DNA from: Vanessa cardui
Lineage: Eukaryota; Arthropoda; Insecta; Lepidoptera; Nymphalidae
DNA length: 64,000 nucleotides
Assembly (NCBI RefSeq): GCF_905220365.1
Contig: NC_061125.1
Location: 12,169,831 to 12,233,830, forward strand
Direction of reading: 5' to 3'
The stretch's first letter is position 1, and each line of letters begins with the position of its first letter. The notes beneath the pieces were generated by a model that made no database searches, was not told the DNA's origin, and saw only the letters and a program-made list of their open reading frames with translations. The position numbers and the translations under genes are program-made. Positions 12,701 through 24,131 of the stretch are shown here, one piece after another.

Positions 12701-12864
12701 TTTACATTACAGCGGCAGTCGTCAAGAAGTTTGCTCAAGAGAATTGGCTGGAAATCACATTGCTACTTCAAGACCCAATCTGGGAAGCTTCTTTGGACCA
12801 GTTGAAAGGCGTTATGAACAAATATCTTACAACATTTGCGATTGATGATACTATTTTAAACTAA
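9747..12864 (+). CDS. JHBP/takeout family secreted lipid carrier, gene 2
   Basis: Five exons: 9747-9801, 10924-11143, 11325-11458, 11744-11899 and 12713-12864 (TAA). They join to 717 nt, 238 aa. The hydrophobic start MYLSLLITFICFSG is a signal peptide. The mature chain has Cys25-x6-Cys32, the sequon Asn77-Ser-Thr, Cys86, Cys102 and Cys106. The later motifs are GSDGQTHFFIRK in exon 4, NFRNLFDGKNDL at the exon 4 end, FAQENWLEI and a tail that should form a helix. Length and motifs fit the JHBP/takeout family (usually about 235-250 aa), an extracellular hydrophobic-ligand carrier; whether it binds juvenile hormone is unknown. Introns are phases 1,2,1,1. The start was chosen because it opens a signal peptide, lies 69 nt after a TATA box and ends at a GTAAGT donor. 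PolyA signals are at 12980-12985 and 12991-12996. This is the most compact gene of the array (3.1 kb). Confidence 0.92.
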
Positions 12865-12996
12865 ATAAATTAGTTAAGTAAATTAAAGAATATTATTTAC
12901 TAAATATTTAAGAGCCATATAATTTTAATTTCCTTACAGGATAAACTCGTTTAAGTAATCATCACTTTACAATGCTAAGAATAAAAATTAAATAAA

Positions 12997-14427
12997 CTCT
13001 TTAGTCTGACAAATGTAAAAAAATACTAGTTCAGGATCATTAGATTTTAGTACGGGTACAATATACAGGTATATTGGTAACTCGACGTATTCCCGTTAGA
13101 AGGTGATTGGGGTGACTATTTGCAATAATTTTAACCATTATTGTTTTTTTTTCAAAATTTGTCAAAAATGCAACTTCAAAAATTTATTTAAAAAAAGTAT
13201 AAAAAAGAATTCATTTTTTTTCTTCTGTTTTATAAAAACGATTAACTACGGGATATTTGTCAATGTTTAAATAATAATTACCTGTTCAAATTTAAAATTT
13301 TCTTATCAGCAGCTCAAACGACAACTAACATACTCGTAACTAGCCTTCAATAATTACTATAAAATTATAAACGATATTATTATTCCTGCAATATAACTCA
13401 ACATAATATTGCTTCTTTTTTTTTAAGGACGTTGACCTTATTTATGTAATAATTACAAAAAATAATCTATCCATATTTTCAAAGCAATCCTCATTTCTAA
13501 CATATTAATATGTTGGTCAAATAACAAATAACTTTTTACGAGTTAACTAAGGTTCAATCTTGGAATTGTCGTAAACCAACGGAGCGTAGCCATCTGGAAA
13601 TCACTGACGAAGTCCAATGACGTCAGCGTGTATCAAAAGGGGCCAAGAAAAATCTTGCTAGACCTCTTTGCGTAGATAGAACTCACGGCAAAACTAAGAA
13701 GTTGGCTGGGCTATAAAACTTAGGGGAATAGTGATCCATAGGTAAAGACTGTCAAAAGTGAAGAAAAGAAAATAAAAATAAAGTAGGAATATTATTTTCA
13801 TAGAAAAATTATATTACATTTATTCGACGTTTACATGATTATATTATTTTATTTTACATGATTTTATAACTAGCTTCATAAAAACCAATGACGTTTGTTC
13901 TTAATGCTACGATAGTCAAGTGCGTTAATAATTCATTAGAATTTTTAATTTATGTTTTAATTTGAACTCCTGTTTGTTAATATTTGATGACGCTTATAGT
14001 TAATTGGACAGATTTTAATAACGAAAATTATTATTTGAATCAAGTGAACCTAGGTGAATAAAAACAAGCGGTAGTGCTATTTTTTGAATATGAACAGTAC
14101 GAGTATTGATTTTAAATTAAGTTTTCGCCACACATTGGCTATTAAAATATATGAATGGCAATCAAAGAAGGCCCTACCCAAGAATCTTGGTCTTGGTTCA
14201 AATAAAGCAGAATTAATATTTTATACAAAAATTATAATTATAGAGAAATTATTAAAATTATGTTCATGACGCAAATATATATAAATTATCATGTCATGTA
14301 TTTTCGTTCTTTATTTATACAAGCACATGACCTTGCACCTTGAAGGAGAAGTTTTGAAAACTACCGTAAGTAGAAAACCTTGATTGTATTATTAAATTAA
14401 ATCATTCTTATCTTGATTAAATTTATG
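12997..14427. other. Intergenic region between genes 2 and 3
   Basis: A diverged MITE copy occupies about 13064-13210. The rest is AT-rich. A slightly GC-richer block at about 13560-13740 is unrecognised. No reading frame here has coding character; the 61-codon frame at 14084-14269 has no family marks. Confidence 0.5.
13064..13210. mobile_element. MITE family M copy, one end visible
   Basis: TACAGGTATATTGGTAA (13064-13080) matches the 17-bp terminal repeat of the copy at 22577 with two differences. It is followed by the shared 'tgcaataattttaacc' and 'aaaatttgtcaaaaatgc'. The right terminus is not recognisable. Confidence 0.5.
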
Positions 14428-14434
14428 TATAAAT
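14428..14434 (+). promoter_or_regulatory. TATA box of pseudogene 3
   Basis: TATAAAT begins 52 nt before the candidate ATG of gene 3, in the same arrangement as genes 2, 4 and 5. It supports the exon 1 assignment despite the decay of the rest. Confidence 0.45.
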
Positions 14435-15017
14435 TAAGTGTTTTCGGTTCCGACACATTAGAAACATTTTCGCAGCTATATGAGAACCAATATCACGTAT
14501 ATATTATTGTTATTCAGTTTTATTTCATTAGTTCTTAATCAGCGGAATTTTTCAAGTAAATGAGGGATAAAGAATATTGTTTCGATACAAAGATTTTTTT
14601 TTTGTTCGTACATAAATTTTGAAGCATTTTGATTGGATTGATCGATGACTTTTCTTAGTCGTTCTCTTAAATATGTTTGAATATTTTTAGTTATGAAACT
14701 CTATGTTAACTCATGAGTATAAGACAATACAATTAGTTAGCCAGTAATGGGTACTTGTCGATAAGTTTCTTACCGTATATATATTATAGGACAAAATATT
14801 GTTTTGTGGTTATACAACATCACAGACACAATTGAATAGTTAGCGAAACCAACTACCATGATTGAAAGCCTTAACCCATAGATATAGATGGAGTCTACTA
14901 TGATAAAGTAAGTATTAGTATCTTCCTCTTAAATATCCTTAAATCGATTTTTTATGTTCATAATTTCATAACCAACAAATTGTGATAAAAACTTCTTTTT
15001 GTTCTTCATTCATTCGA

Positions 15018-15243
15018 CCACCTCTGCGGTCTAGTGGTGTGTACACCGGTTTTCATGGGTACGCCGCTCTGAGGTCCCGGGTTCGATTCGATGTACAAGG
15101 TTTATTAGTTTTCTATGTCGTCTTAGGTCTGGGTGTTTGTGGTACCTTCGTTCCTTATGATTTTCAATAACACAAGTGCTTTAGCCACTTACATTGGGTT
15201 TAGAGTGATATATGTGATGTTGTCTAATATTTATTTATTTATA
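15018..15243 (+). mobile_element. tRNA-like SINE family B
   Basis: It starts CCACCTCTGCGGTCTAGTGG, then the GGGTTCGATTCGATG B-box region. The body 'ctgggtgtttgtggtacc' and 'acacaagtgctttagcc' leads to a (TTTA)n tail. It is the + copy of the element at 7506-7741. The 62-codon frame across it is not a gene. Confidence 0.75.
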
Positions 15244-15573
15244 TGTTCTAAATATTATTTGGTATTTAAATGAATGTTCTCAAAAATATTTATATCCCTC
15301 TTCTTGACTCCTTTGTAATAATCTATTACAAAACTAAAGATTCATTTTATTTCTTTGGTTGATATATAATCTCAAGAACTACTGATTTAAAAAAAAATCA
15401 TTCAGTGTTAATAAAAAAACTAACAAGTTACGACTAATAGAAACAAAATCGTTTATGCCAGAATATTTAATATAGCAGAGCGGAGTCAGTACGAGCAGCT
15501 GTCATTATTAAAAGCTCAAATCTAATCTGTTTTGTTTAATTTAGTATAATTAAAATTATATATTTATATCCCG

Positions 15574-15870
15574 GAGCTGAGATGACCTAGTGGTTAGAAC
15601 GCGTGCATTATAACCCATGACTTCGAGTTCAAACCCAGGCAAGCACCACTATATAACTGTGCTTAATTGCGTTTATAATTCATCTCGTGCTAGGCGGTGA
15701 AGGAAAACATCATGAGAAGACCTGCATATGTCTAATTTTATAGAAATTCTGCCACATGTGCATTCCGCATTGGAACAGCGTGGTGGAATTTGTTCCAAAC
15801 CTTCTCCTCAAAAGGAGCCTTAGCCCAGCAGTGGGAAATTTACAGGCTGTTACTTTACTTTACCTTTTAT
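15574..15870 (+). mobile_element. SINE family S abutting pseudogene 3 exon 2
   Basis: The head GAGCTGAGATGACC, the body and the CTTTA tail are all present. TATATTTAT occurs at 15559-15567 and 15871-15879, consistent with a 9-bp target duplication. The copy ends about 8 bp before the aligned start of exon 2, so it sits in the polypyrimidine/branch-point zone. Confidence 0.8.
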
Positions 15871-17347
15871 TATATTTATTTTTACCTAGTCTCATTTCCC
15901 CATGTTAAAAAGAAGAACTTGTTTGTATAAAAACATCTGTAAATGCAGCAATACTAAATATATTCGATGGTTCTCCCGTGATCTTTAAAACTATCTACAC
16001 TGAAATATAAATTTACTAATAGTTTATTTTTGGATATAAAACCAGCAATATCTCGAATTTAAAATAAGTAGTCATGTTTATGCATTGCGTTTTATTTTTA
16101 GTCACAATTTAATAGCGGATCATTAAATTGCTACGTGTTTATGTTTTTATTTCATAAGAATTATTTGCTTTGAGAAATTAACTTTAGTCTTTTGCATTGA
16201 CAGAAGTAAAAATAAAACAAATTTAACTACTTACATACTTCAAATGAATTTCCAATTATTTCTCTGTTATATTATGTATTACTTATATTGCAACTCTATT
16301 ATTATATTTATAATGCAACACTTTTGCATTTAAATACACGTGAAAAGCATTTTTTCACGAATTGCCGAAATTCAAAATAGTAAAAATTAATAGAATTATA
16401 ATAATAAATAAATAGAACTTCAATTAATGACATCACATGAATTCAAGAACAAAGTGGTCATTTGTCATTACTTCTGTTATTTTAATGGACTACATTAGTG
16501 TATCGAGATTAAAGATTATTATAATTAATAAAAGTAATTTGTTTAAACTATGAAGTTCAAGATATAGCATACATGCTCCAACTGTTACTTAACATATACA
16601 CGCGGTTGTATACAACTCTATACGAAGTATGAGTTATACTAAGATATGGAAATTCGTAGTATGTATAGGGATTGTGCGCAACAATTAATTTGAAGCAAGC
16701 ATTTCTTCTGAGAAACTAAATGTTTTTTGAGAATTTCTTGGACTATATATGTAAATATGTACATTTAATAATTAGAATAATTTTATCATTCTTTTTTTTT
16801 CATATAATAATTTTTCTCTCTAATTTCCGGAAAACTTTTCCAATACTTTTATAACTTTGTCTTAATAAATCCTATTGCTGGAATTATTATTTAAAATAAA
16901 AAGATACACCGAAAACTTTATATATTTAATTACTTTTTAGATTCAATGAAGACATGAATGGCGAATGAAAGAATGAACTTTAAATTGCGATGGAAACTGC
17001 CCGCCGATTTTAATGAACGGTCAATACGCGATTAAGGGACAGCTTCTTTATATGTACATAGAAGGAAATGGAGATGTAAGATTCATAGCAGGTATTTATA
17101 TTTTTAAATAAATAAGCAATAAAGTAATAAGGATATGTAATTTTCAAGACCAAATCGCAAATTTGATTTGATTCGTATTATATTGGTTTGTTACAATGTT
17201 ACAAGAGATATAGAGCCTGATCTCTATATCTCTATATCTCCAAATACAAATTTTAAGAAACAAAATTCGTTTATAATTGTTTTCTAATTAAATCACACAA
17301 AATATACTAATAAATACTTGAAGAAACATTGCTAATCTTTGAATTTA

Positions 17348-17444
17348 TAGCTAGTCTGGCAGATGATTTTATTGATCTATACGGAGAGGACATTGAAGAT
17401 TTTTACGTACTGTTGTTGTGTACTGACGAAGAATCGATTTTCTA
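17348..17444 (+). other. Short unexplained open stretch in pseudogene 3 intron 3
   Basis: A frame reading ASLADDFIDLYGEDIEDFYV and continuing to FCTD-like acidic sequence ends at TAA 17442-17444, after an AG. Acid-rich N termini of this kind occur in some DNA transposases, but nothing upstream or downstream supports that. I do not recognise it. Confidence 0.15.
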
Positions 17445-17683
17445 AACGTCAATTATCATCAGGGTTTTATTTAAATTTCGCCAGTATATACAAGCTTAAG
17501 TTAAGAGAATTATTATTGTAGGTACGTATATGGAATTTTAGAAATTATTATTTAATATTTTTAAAAGAAACAAATGGTTTACATACATTTCTTCCCCTAA
17601 CAAGGGCAAAGGTAAAACTTCTGTTATTTTCCAATAGCTTTCAAATTGTAATGTAGTCATTTCCCTAAATATTTTTGTCATAT

Positions 17684-17751
17684 GAGTATGACCAATAAAT
17701 AATAGGGTGTATTAGATGAGTATGGCCAATAAATAATAGGGTGTATTAGAT
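17684..17751. repeat. Tandem 34-bp duplication at LINE 5' junction
   Basis: Units 17684-17717 and 17718-17751 begin GAGTATGACCAATAAATAAT and differ at one base (A/G). The first unit contains the left copy of the LINE target duplication TATGACCAATAA (17687-17698). Confidence 0.9.
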
Positions 17752-20700
17752 TGTCAGCGTCAGCTACTGTTAGTCGACCTTTAACCTTTAAGGTACAGTT
17801 TCTGCAATTATAAAATCGTTGATGGTCCAAAAACCTCTCACCAGTGGCTCCTAGCAGCTGTCAGCACACAGCGGCCACACCCTGGGAACCGCCGCGACTC
17901 GCGGGTTAAACCTGGTTGAGGGGGACTCGAGCACTGACATTTTCCGTAATTGTGATGGCTTATGTCAGTGTTCGAGTTTAACACGGCAACTCCCCGTGCA
18001 AGTGCTGTTTGTCTTGGCACATATGCAGTCCACTTTCAGTGGCGATACAACCAGGCAATGTTGAAGGCCTGAAGGTGGCGATAGGAGTGATGTATCGTTG
18101 CCAGAGACTGCATCTTCCTCTCCTCCGATCGTAGCGGTTATCCACTCCATTGGACCAAGGGGAGGTAGACGAGAGGGTGCATCTGTGTATTGCGCGTCCA
18201 CTTATGCACCTAAATATATCCTGCGTACTTGACTTGGCTTTTGATTAACGGTACTCTCGAACTAGAAGTCCTGTGGCGATAGGTAGAGGTAGAGAAGGCC
18301 GGTCTTGATGTATACCGTTCTTTGACTAATACCTGTACATAGGCGGCTTAGGGAGAGTGGTCGCTCCTGTACTGCGATGGGATGACAGTGCGGTTCGGCA
18401 GCACCCTTTGCGACAAAGCAGCTCTATTTAGAGAGGCACTGCTTTCCTCGCCCAGCCGAGGAGGGGGCTAGAAAAGGTGCCCCAAACAAATGCTCATCCC
18501 AACTTAATGGGAGGTAGTAACCACGGCTACCTGGACATCCCACATATGCGTGGTCACACCACAAAGAAGCGGAAAGCTAAAATAATCCAACGAAAAACCG
18601 CCATCGTAGCGCGAGAGCTTGGACGGTACAATGTCGATATAGCTGCTCTTAGCGAAACTCATCTAGCTGATGAGGGAGAACTCGTTGAGCGCGGTGGTGG
18701 TTACACGTTCTTTTGGAAAGGTACACCAGCTTCTGAACCAAGACGATCAGGAGTAGGCTTTGGAATTAAAACCACACTAGCCTCTAAATTGGTAGAATAG
18801 CCTGTTGGTATTTCAGATCGTGTAATGTTCTTGCGCCTTCACCTTGAAAACGACAATCAATTGAATATTATTAGTGTATACTCACCTACGCTTGATAAAA
18901 GCGACGACGTGAAAGACCATTTTTACGAAGAACTTTCACAAACGTTGTCCAGAATTCGTAGCTGTGAGAAAATACTTTTACTCGGCGACTTTAATGCTCG
19001 TGTTGGACGCGACTTTGAAGCTTGGCCTGGTGTATTGGGGCGTCATGGTACTGGAAATATGAACAGCAATGGCCAGTTACTTTTAACCCTCTGTTCACAA
19101 TTTCATCTGGCTATTACCAATACCATATATCAAGCTCAGCTGAATCTGAATATTTCTGATAGAATAAGACAGAGTACATTTGAACTTAGGAAAATCACCC
19201 GTACAGCAAAGGATGAATGGTGGCAGAACAAAATCGAGTACATCCAATGGCTTGCAGACACCAAACAATTAGGTGAATTCTTTGGTGAGATTAGGAAACT
19301 CGTCGGAAACTCACATAGAGTAAGTGTGCCCATCAAATCCACTACTGGCACTCTCCTGGTCTCCAAGGAAGATGTTCTGAATCGTTGGTCGGAGCACTTT
19401 AATAACTTACTCAATGTTGATTGGCTGGCTGATTTTGAATATCTGAGAACACTCCCTGAATTACCCAAAAGAGAAGATTTAGTTCAACCTCCTTCACTCC
19501 AGGAAGTTATTGAAGCCATCGAGGCTCAAAAGAACAAAAAGGCTGTTGGTGTAGATAATATTCCTGGAGAATTACTGAAGTATGGAGGAGATGCACCATA
19601 AGATCTGGTTGTTCTTTCAAAAGATGTGGGAGGAGGAAGAAATTCCCTCTGATTTTTTTGTCTCGCTCATTTGTGCCATATATAAAAACAAAGGTAGTCG
19701 CTCAGAGTGTAACTCGTACAGAGGTATCTCATTGTTCTCCACCGCTGGAAAAGCGTTTGCTAGGGTACTCTTAAATCGCCTAATGGATCTCTCAGAAAGG
19801 TTATTACCTGAAACACAATTTGGCTTTAGACCAAACAGAGGCATCTGTGAAGCTATTTTCTCGTTAAGGCAATTGCAGGAGAAAAGCAGAGAGCAGTACC
19901 AACCTCTGTTCCTTTGTTTCATAGATCTAGAGAAGGCTTTTGACAGTGTGCCTCGTGAGGCGTTATGGATTGTTCTATCGAAATTGGGGTGTCCTGACAA
20001 ATTTATACGTCTGATAAAGCTTCTTCATGAGAATATGACGTGTAGAGTGCTTGTGAACGGTGCGCAGTCAGAGCAGTTTCCCGTCACCTGTGGTGTAAAA
20101 CAGGGCTGCGTATTGGCACCGACACTTTTTGCTCTGTATTTCTCAGTCGTTGTGAAGGAAAGTTTAAAAAATAACACAAAAGGTATTCGAATACGGTATC
20201 GTACGGATGGTGGCATATTTAACCTTGCTAGGCTTAAATCGCACACAAAGGTATCATACGATCTTATTACCGAACTCATGTATGCCGACGATCTGTGCTT
20301 TGTTGCGGATACTTCTGAAGGACTACAAGCGGTTATCACGAGACTTAATACCACATGTGTTAGATTTGGTTTAAAAATTAGCATCGCAAAAACCGAAGTG
20401 ATTGCTATGGGTGCCGGAAATCAGACTCCACTGAATCAACACATTAACGGAAATAACTTGAAGCAAGTAGATAAATTCCGTTATCTTGGTAGCAGCATAA
20501 CAGCCAAAGGCGACTTTGATTCGGAAATCAATAGTAGACTTGGTTCTGCAATGGCTGCTTTTGGTAATCTCCAAGTCCGGCTGTTCAGATCCCATAATAT
20601 CAAATTAAGTACCAAAATACAGGTGTATATGGCGATCATACTGCCCATCATCTTGTACTCATCTGAGACGTGGTGTCTACATCGTAGCCAAATACGCACG

Positions 20701-21312
20701 CTTGACAGATTCCATCTAAGATGCCTCCGAGAAATTTTAAACATTAAATGGTCGGATCGGATTCGCAATACCGATGTTCTTCGTCGAGCTAATGTTTACG
20801 GCATTGAGGCATATTTGATGCGGCGTCAGTTGCGTTGGTGCGGGCACCTTGCGAGAATGTCAGACGAGCGAAAGGCGAAGCGCATCTTCTTTTCTGAATT
20901 AGAGTTCGGTAAACGAAAACGCGGGGGGCAGTACCTACGCTTTAAAGATGTTCAGAAAAGACACATGAAGAGCTGCGGCATTGAGGCCTCTCGCTGGGAA
21001 TCTCTCGCTGAAAACAGATCTGAGTGGAGACGGCATGTACATGAAAAAGTACATGCCTATGAAGATAACAGGAAAATAGAACTAGACCTCAAACGCGACA
21101 AAATAAAAGCACGTCCACCTGCTAATATAACATACAATTATGTAAATGGTACACTCACTTGCGACACATGTGGTCGCACGTTTAGTGCAAAGATTGGGTA
21201 TGTTAGTCATGTGAGGTCGCAACGCAGGCTTTAAATATTACCTACTAATTACAATTTCAAGAAAGCTAAGTCACTGTAGCCGAAAACGGCTAGGTATATA
21301 TATATATATATA
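17752..21312 (+). mobile_element. RTE-like LINE with EN and RT domains, recently broken
   Basis: It has a GC-rich 5' region (17752-18470), an apurinic-type endonuclease (from about 18477), a reverse transcriptase and a (TA)n-terminated 3' end. EN marks are SETHLADEGE, IISVYSPTLDKSDD and LLLGDFNARVGRD. RT marks are FIDLEKAFDSVP, GVKQGCVLAPTLFALYF and LMYADDLCFV (the YADD is at 20281-20292). The C terminus is a C2H2-like CDTCGRTFSAKIGYVSH with a degraded final ligand. Lesions: TAG at 18798-18800; an internal deletion near 19125-19135, joining the EN to the linker without the usual final EN motifs; and a frameshift near 19595. The 550-codon RT frame (19582-21234) is otherwise open. The element is flanked by TATGACCAATAA at 17687-17698 and 21313-21324. 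It resembles proteins annotated craniofacial-development-protein-2-like, which are LINE products. Clade assignment is moderate. Confidence 0.88.
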
Positions 21313-22230
21313 TATGACCAATAATAACATACAATTTTTAAATAATTACAGGATATAATTTAGTACATTTTTGTGCTGAATTTGAAACAGATAATGGAAG
21401 TGATGGAAAAAATCATTTAGTTGTAAAAAACCTTAAGCGGCAACCAAAGCAGTACTCTGAAATTAAATCTCTTTCGAAACTTGTTCGATGGACAAAAAGA
21501 TATGAGTAAGTATTAATTTCAGTAACGATTAAAGCATTGGGAGATAATCATATATGTGTTCACATTTATTTATTATTAATATTACCTTCTTAAATTATAT
21601 GAAAACTCTTAAAAAAAAACATTTAGTCTAAATCATACTTGTAGTGATCTAAAAAAGTTAATGCTGAAAGGATGAGCAAATTTAAGAAATAAAAAGAAAA
21701 GAAAATAATAAAAGAAATTCATCGATACGCAATCAGCAGATAGTTCTTAACCATATACAGCGTAACCAATGCCCTGAATATTCATGAAAATCTGTGTCAT
21801 AAACACAATTCATCTGGTCTTTGGTTGCGAATCAAATACTTGTGAAAAATGAAACACATGCAGCATCCATGAGTCTCACTATAATAATAATAAAAAAGAT
21901 CATTTCTTTCATAAATATAGCGTCATTGTTAAAGATTTACTTGTAGAGGATGTCACATGCGAATTAAAATACGATTTTTTAAAATGACTTCATTTGTAAT
22001 TAAAAAAAATTGAAATGAAGGGAATTGAGAAACGGACTACCAAAAGTAGCTCACATGAAGGTTTCTTTACCTTATTATTAATAATATATTTAAGTACCTT
22101 AAGAGCAAATATTAGCTAATATATTACAGTAGGCACCAATAAATGGCTAAGACGTTTGATTAGTATAATGAGTTATCTATGCAGAGAATGACCTGTTAAT
22201 GGTACTCTAACGGAGCATCGCGTCTATGAT

Positions 22231-22252
22231 AGAGATAGATAGATAGATAGAT
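22231..22252. repeat. (GATA)n microsatellite
   Basis: About five GATA units lie in intron 4 of pseudogene 3. Confidence 0.85.
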
Positions 22253-22576
22253 GATTAACAAAAAATTGAAATGGTCCCATCGTACCATAAAAGCGGGAAT
22301 TTGATGTCTAGTATATAATTATTATAAAATAGCTTTATTTATACGACAAACATAAATTGTAACCAACAAATTTAGTAAATTAAACTATTTTAATTTGTGG
22401 ACCCCCCCAGGGTAAAAGCCTCCTCCAAAGAATTACATTTGGTTCTTTTTTTATTATTTTTATTTATTATATAATTATTATATTGATTTAATATTTTGAT
22501 TACATATAATTGTTACTTAAACAAACCGTGATAAGTTTCGATGGAGTTCATCTTGCTGTTTAAAGTATTATTATTA

Positions 22577-22801
22577 TACAGGGTTATTGGTAATAATTTG
22601 CAATAATTTTAACCCCCATATGCATTATCCAAATGTGAACCATTTTTCATTTATCACGTTTGAAAACTTTTGAAAGGTTGGGAATTTTTTTTTTTTTAAT
22701 AAAATTTTGAAATTGCATATTTGACAAATTTTGAAAAAAAAAAACTAAAAAAATGGATATACGTCTTAATGGAAATACTTCGAGTTACCAATAACCCTGT
22801 A
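22577..22801. mobile_element. MITE with perfect 17-bp terminal inverted repeats (family M)
   Basis: TACAGGGTTATTGGTAA at 22577-22593 and TTACCAATAACCCTGTA at 22785-22801 are exact reverse complements. The interior is AT-rich and non-coding. TA at both borders would fit a TA target site (Tc1/mariner-like), but this is inferred. Other copies are at 13064 and 31531. Confidence 0.85.
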
Positions 22802-23084
22802 TATCATTTTTACCCTCACTATGCTATTAGTGATGTTTAGTATTGAAAGATCAAATCATATACTGTTTGTTGTATTTTTGCAGCGGCTGTGATGCACGAG
22901 TATGCCAAAAAACACTGACTAGAAATCGCTTTGCTTCTCCAACATCCAATTTGGTCAACTTCGTGTAATAAAGTCCTGAGGCATGTCAACAAATACAACG
23001 CGTCGCCTTTGAGGATTTTTATCTGGAATAAGTCGGTAGAGTATTTTTAGTATATGCCATATCAATAAAACAAGAAATTGAAGA

Positions 23085-23257
23085 TCTAAACAGCCTGTAA
23101 ATTTCCCACTGCTGTGCCAAGGCCTCCTCTCCCATTAGGGAGAGGGTTTGAAACATATTCAACTACCCTCTTCAAATACGGGTTGGTGGAATGCACGTGT
23201 GGCAGAATTTCGATGAAATTAGACACATGCAGGTTTCCTCACCATCTCAGCTCAATT
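23085..23257 (-). mobile_element. SINE family S, internally deleted
   Basis: In reverse complement it runs from GAGCTGAGATGG straight to 'tgaggaaacctgcatgtgtc' and the 3' body. The B-box region is missing, leaving only head and tail. Confidence 0.75.
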
Positions 23258-23445
23258 GAAGATCTAGACTAGAAGTATTTTAAATATCTAGCAGGCAACT
23301 ATTTAAGCATGTAAATTGTATACCAAATATTTATCAGTGTATTATTTCAGTATTAATTATGAAATTATGATAAGCGCAACTCTGAAATGAAAATATACTT
23401 CTGTATTTCGATTTAAATTATTAAGTAAATCTTTTAAATAATATC

Positions 23446-23564
23446 ACTACATATTATAAAACAAAATCCCCCGGCCGCGTCTGTCTGTCTGTGTATGTGC
23501 GCGATAAACTCCAAAACTACTCAACGGATTTTCATGCAGTTTTCACTAATTGACAAAGGGATTC

Positions 23565-23580
<16 letters not shown>
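23446..23580 (+). mobile_element. Helitron 5' end fragment
   Basis: It begins TCACTACATATTATAAAACA, matching the TC-start of type H1 Helitrons, then 'cgtctgtctgtctg' and 'aactccaaaactactcaacgg'. It is followed by a (TA)n tract at 23570-23597. The 3' end was not found. Confidence 0.55.
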
Positions 23581-23601
<21 letters not shown>

Positions 23602-24100
23602 CGCCAAAGACTTCTTGCATCTTCCCAAAGTACCACCTTACGGCGTCCACTGAATGTAACAACATTTTAAATGTTTTTAATGCGTATATATGAAGTTTAT
23701 ATCAGTATGATTTCATGAGTTAACGCAGAATTTCGTTAAAATATGATTTGTTAATATTCGATTTCGCAAATTTCCCGGTCATTTAGCGCATCCGTGCACC
23801 ACCTAAACCATCTTATATCCCGTATATATCCGTATACTTTCTATACACTGCGTGAATGCTCCTACGACCATCAAAACGTATGCTTAAACCGATTCTATAT
23901 AATGCCCTGTATATAGTACAGAGATTAAGTTAACAATTTTACATCCATCTGTTTTAGAATATATAGCGATACCGAATACTGTTTTTGTATTCTTGCATTC
24001 ATAGTACTGGTCAACAAGCTTCGAACTATACTAATGCTTATACTGCGTCCGTAGCCATAAGTACCTACTATTTTTAGGTTTGTATTTAAATTGCATTTTA

Positions 24101-24131
24101 ACGCCTCTGTGGCTTAGTGGTTAGCGAAATT
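24101..24131 (+). mobile_element. SINE family B head fragment
   Basis: ACGCCTCTGTGGCTTAGTGG, then TTAGCG, matches the 5' tip of family B. Only about 30 bp is recognisable. Confidence 0.4.

Larger units (their letters stand above)
14480..23035 (+). pseudogene. JHBP/takeout family pseudogene, gene 3 (all five exons traceable)
   Basis: The candidate exon 1 (14480-14555) encodes a hydrophobic leader starting MRTNITYILLLFSFIS and ends in TCAA before GT, as in genes 2 and 5. Exon 2 (about 15888-16063) reads SLISPC then a stop, then VNAAILNIFDG. It lacks most of the central segment up to LKYKFTNS, and its donor is AT instead of GT. Exon 3 (16941-17091) is 151 nt instead of 134, with stops, but keeps CPPILMNGQYAIKGQLLYMY in another frame. 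Exon 4 (21352-21505) keeps DNGSDGKNH and, after a frame change, NLFDGQKDM. Exon 5 (from 22884) has Trp changed to TGA at 22916-22918 and a shifted C terminus. The Cys after the sequon and the sequon Thr are lost. Two SINEs lie in intron 1, an RTE-like LINE in intron 3 and a MITE in intron 4. With this many independent lesions it cannot make the family protein. It is closest to genes 1 and 2 by the C-x3-C in exon 3. Confidence 0.88.

Noticed and set aside
18477..21234. Host gene similar to craniofacial development protein 2
   Set aside because: The EN, RT and C-terminal finger order plus target duplication identify it as a LINE; that gene name is a database misannotation class.
22231..22252. 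CRISPR-like short tandem repeat
   Set aside because: It is a plain GATA microsatellite; no repeat-spacer structure occurs anywhere in the window, and the genome is eukaryotic.
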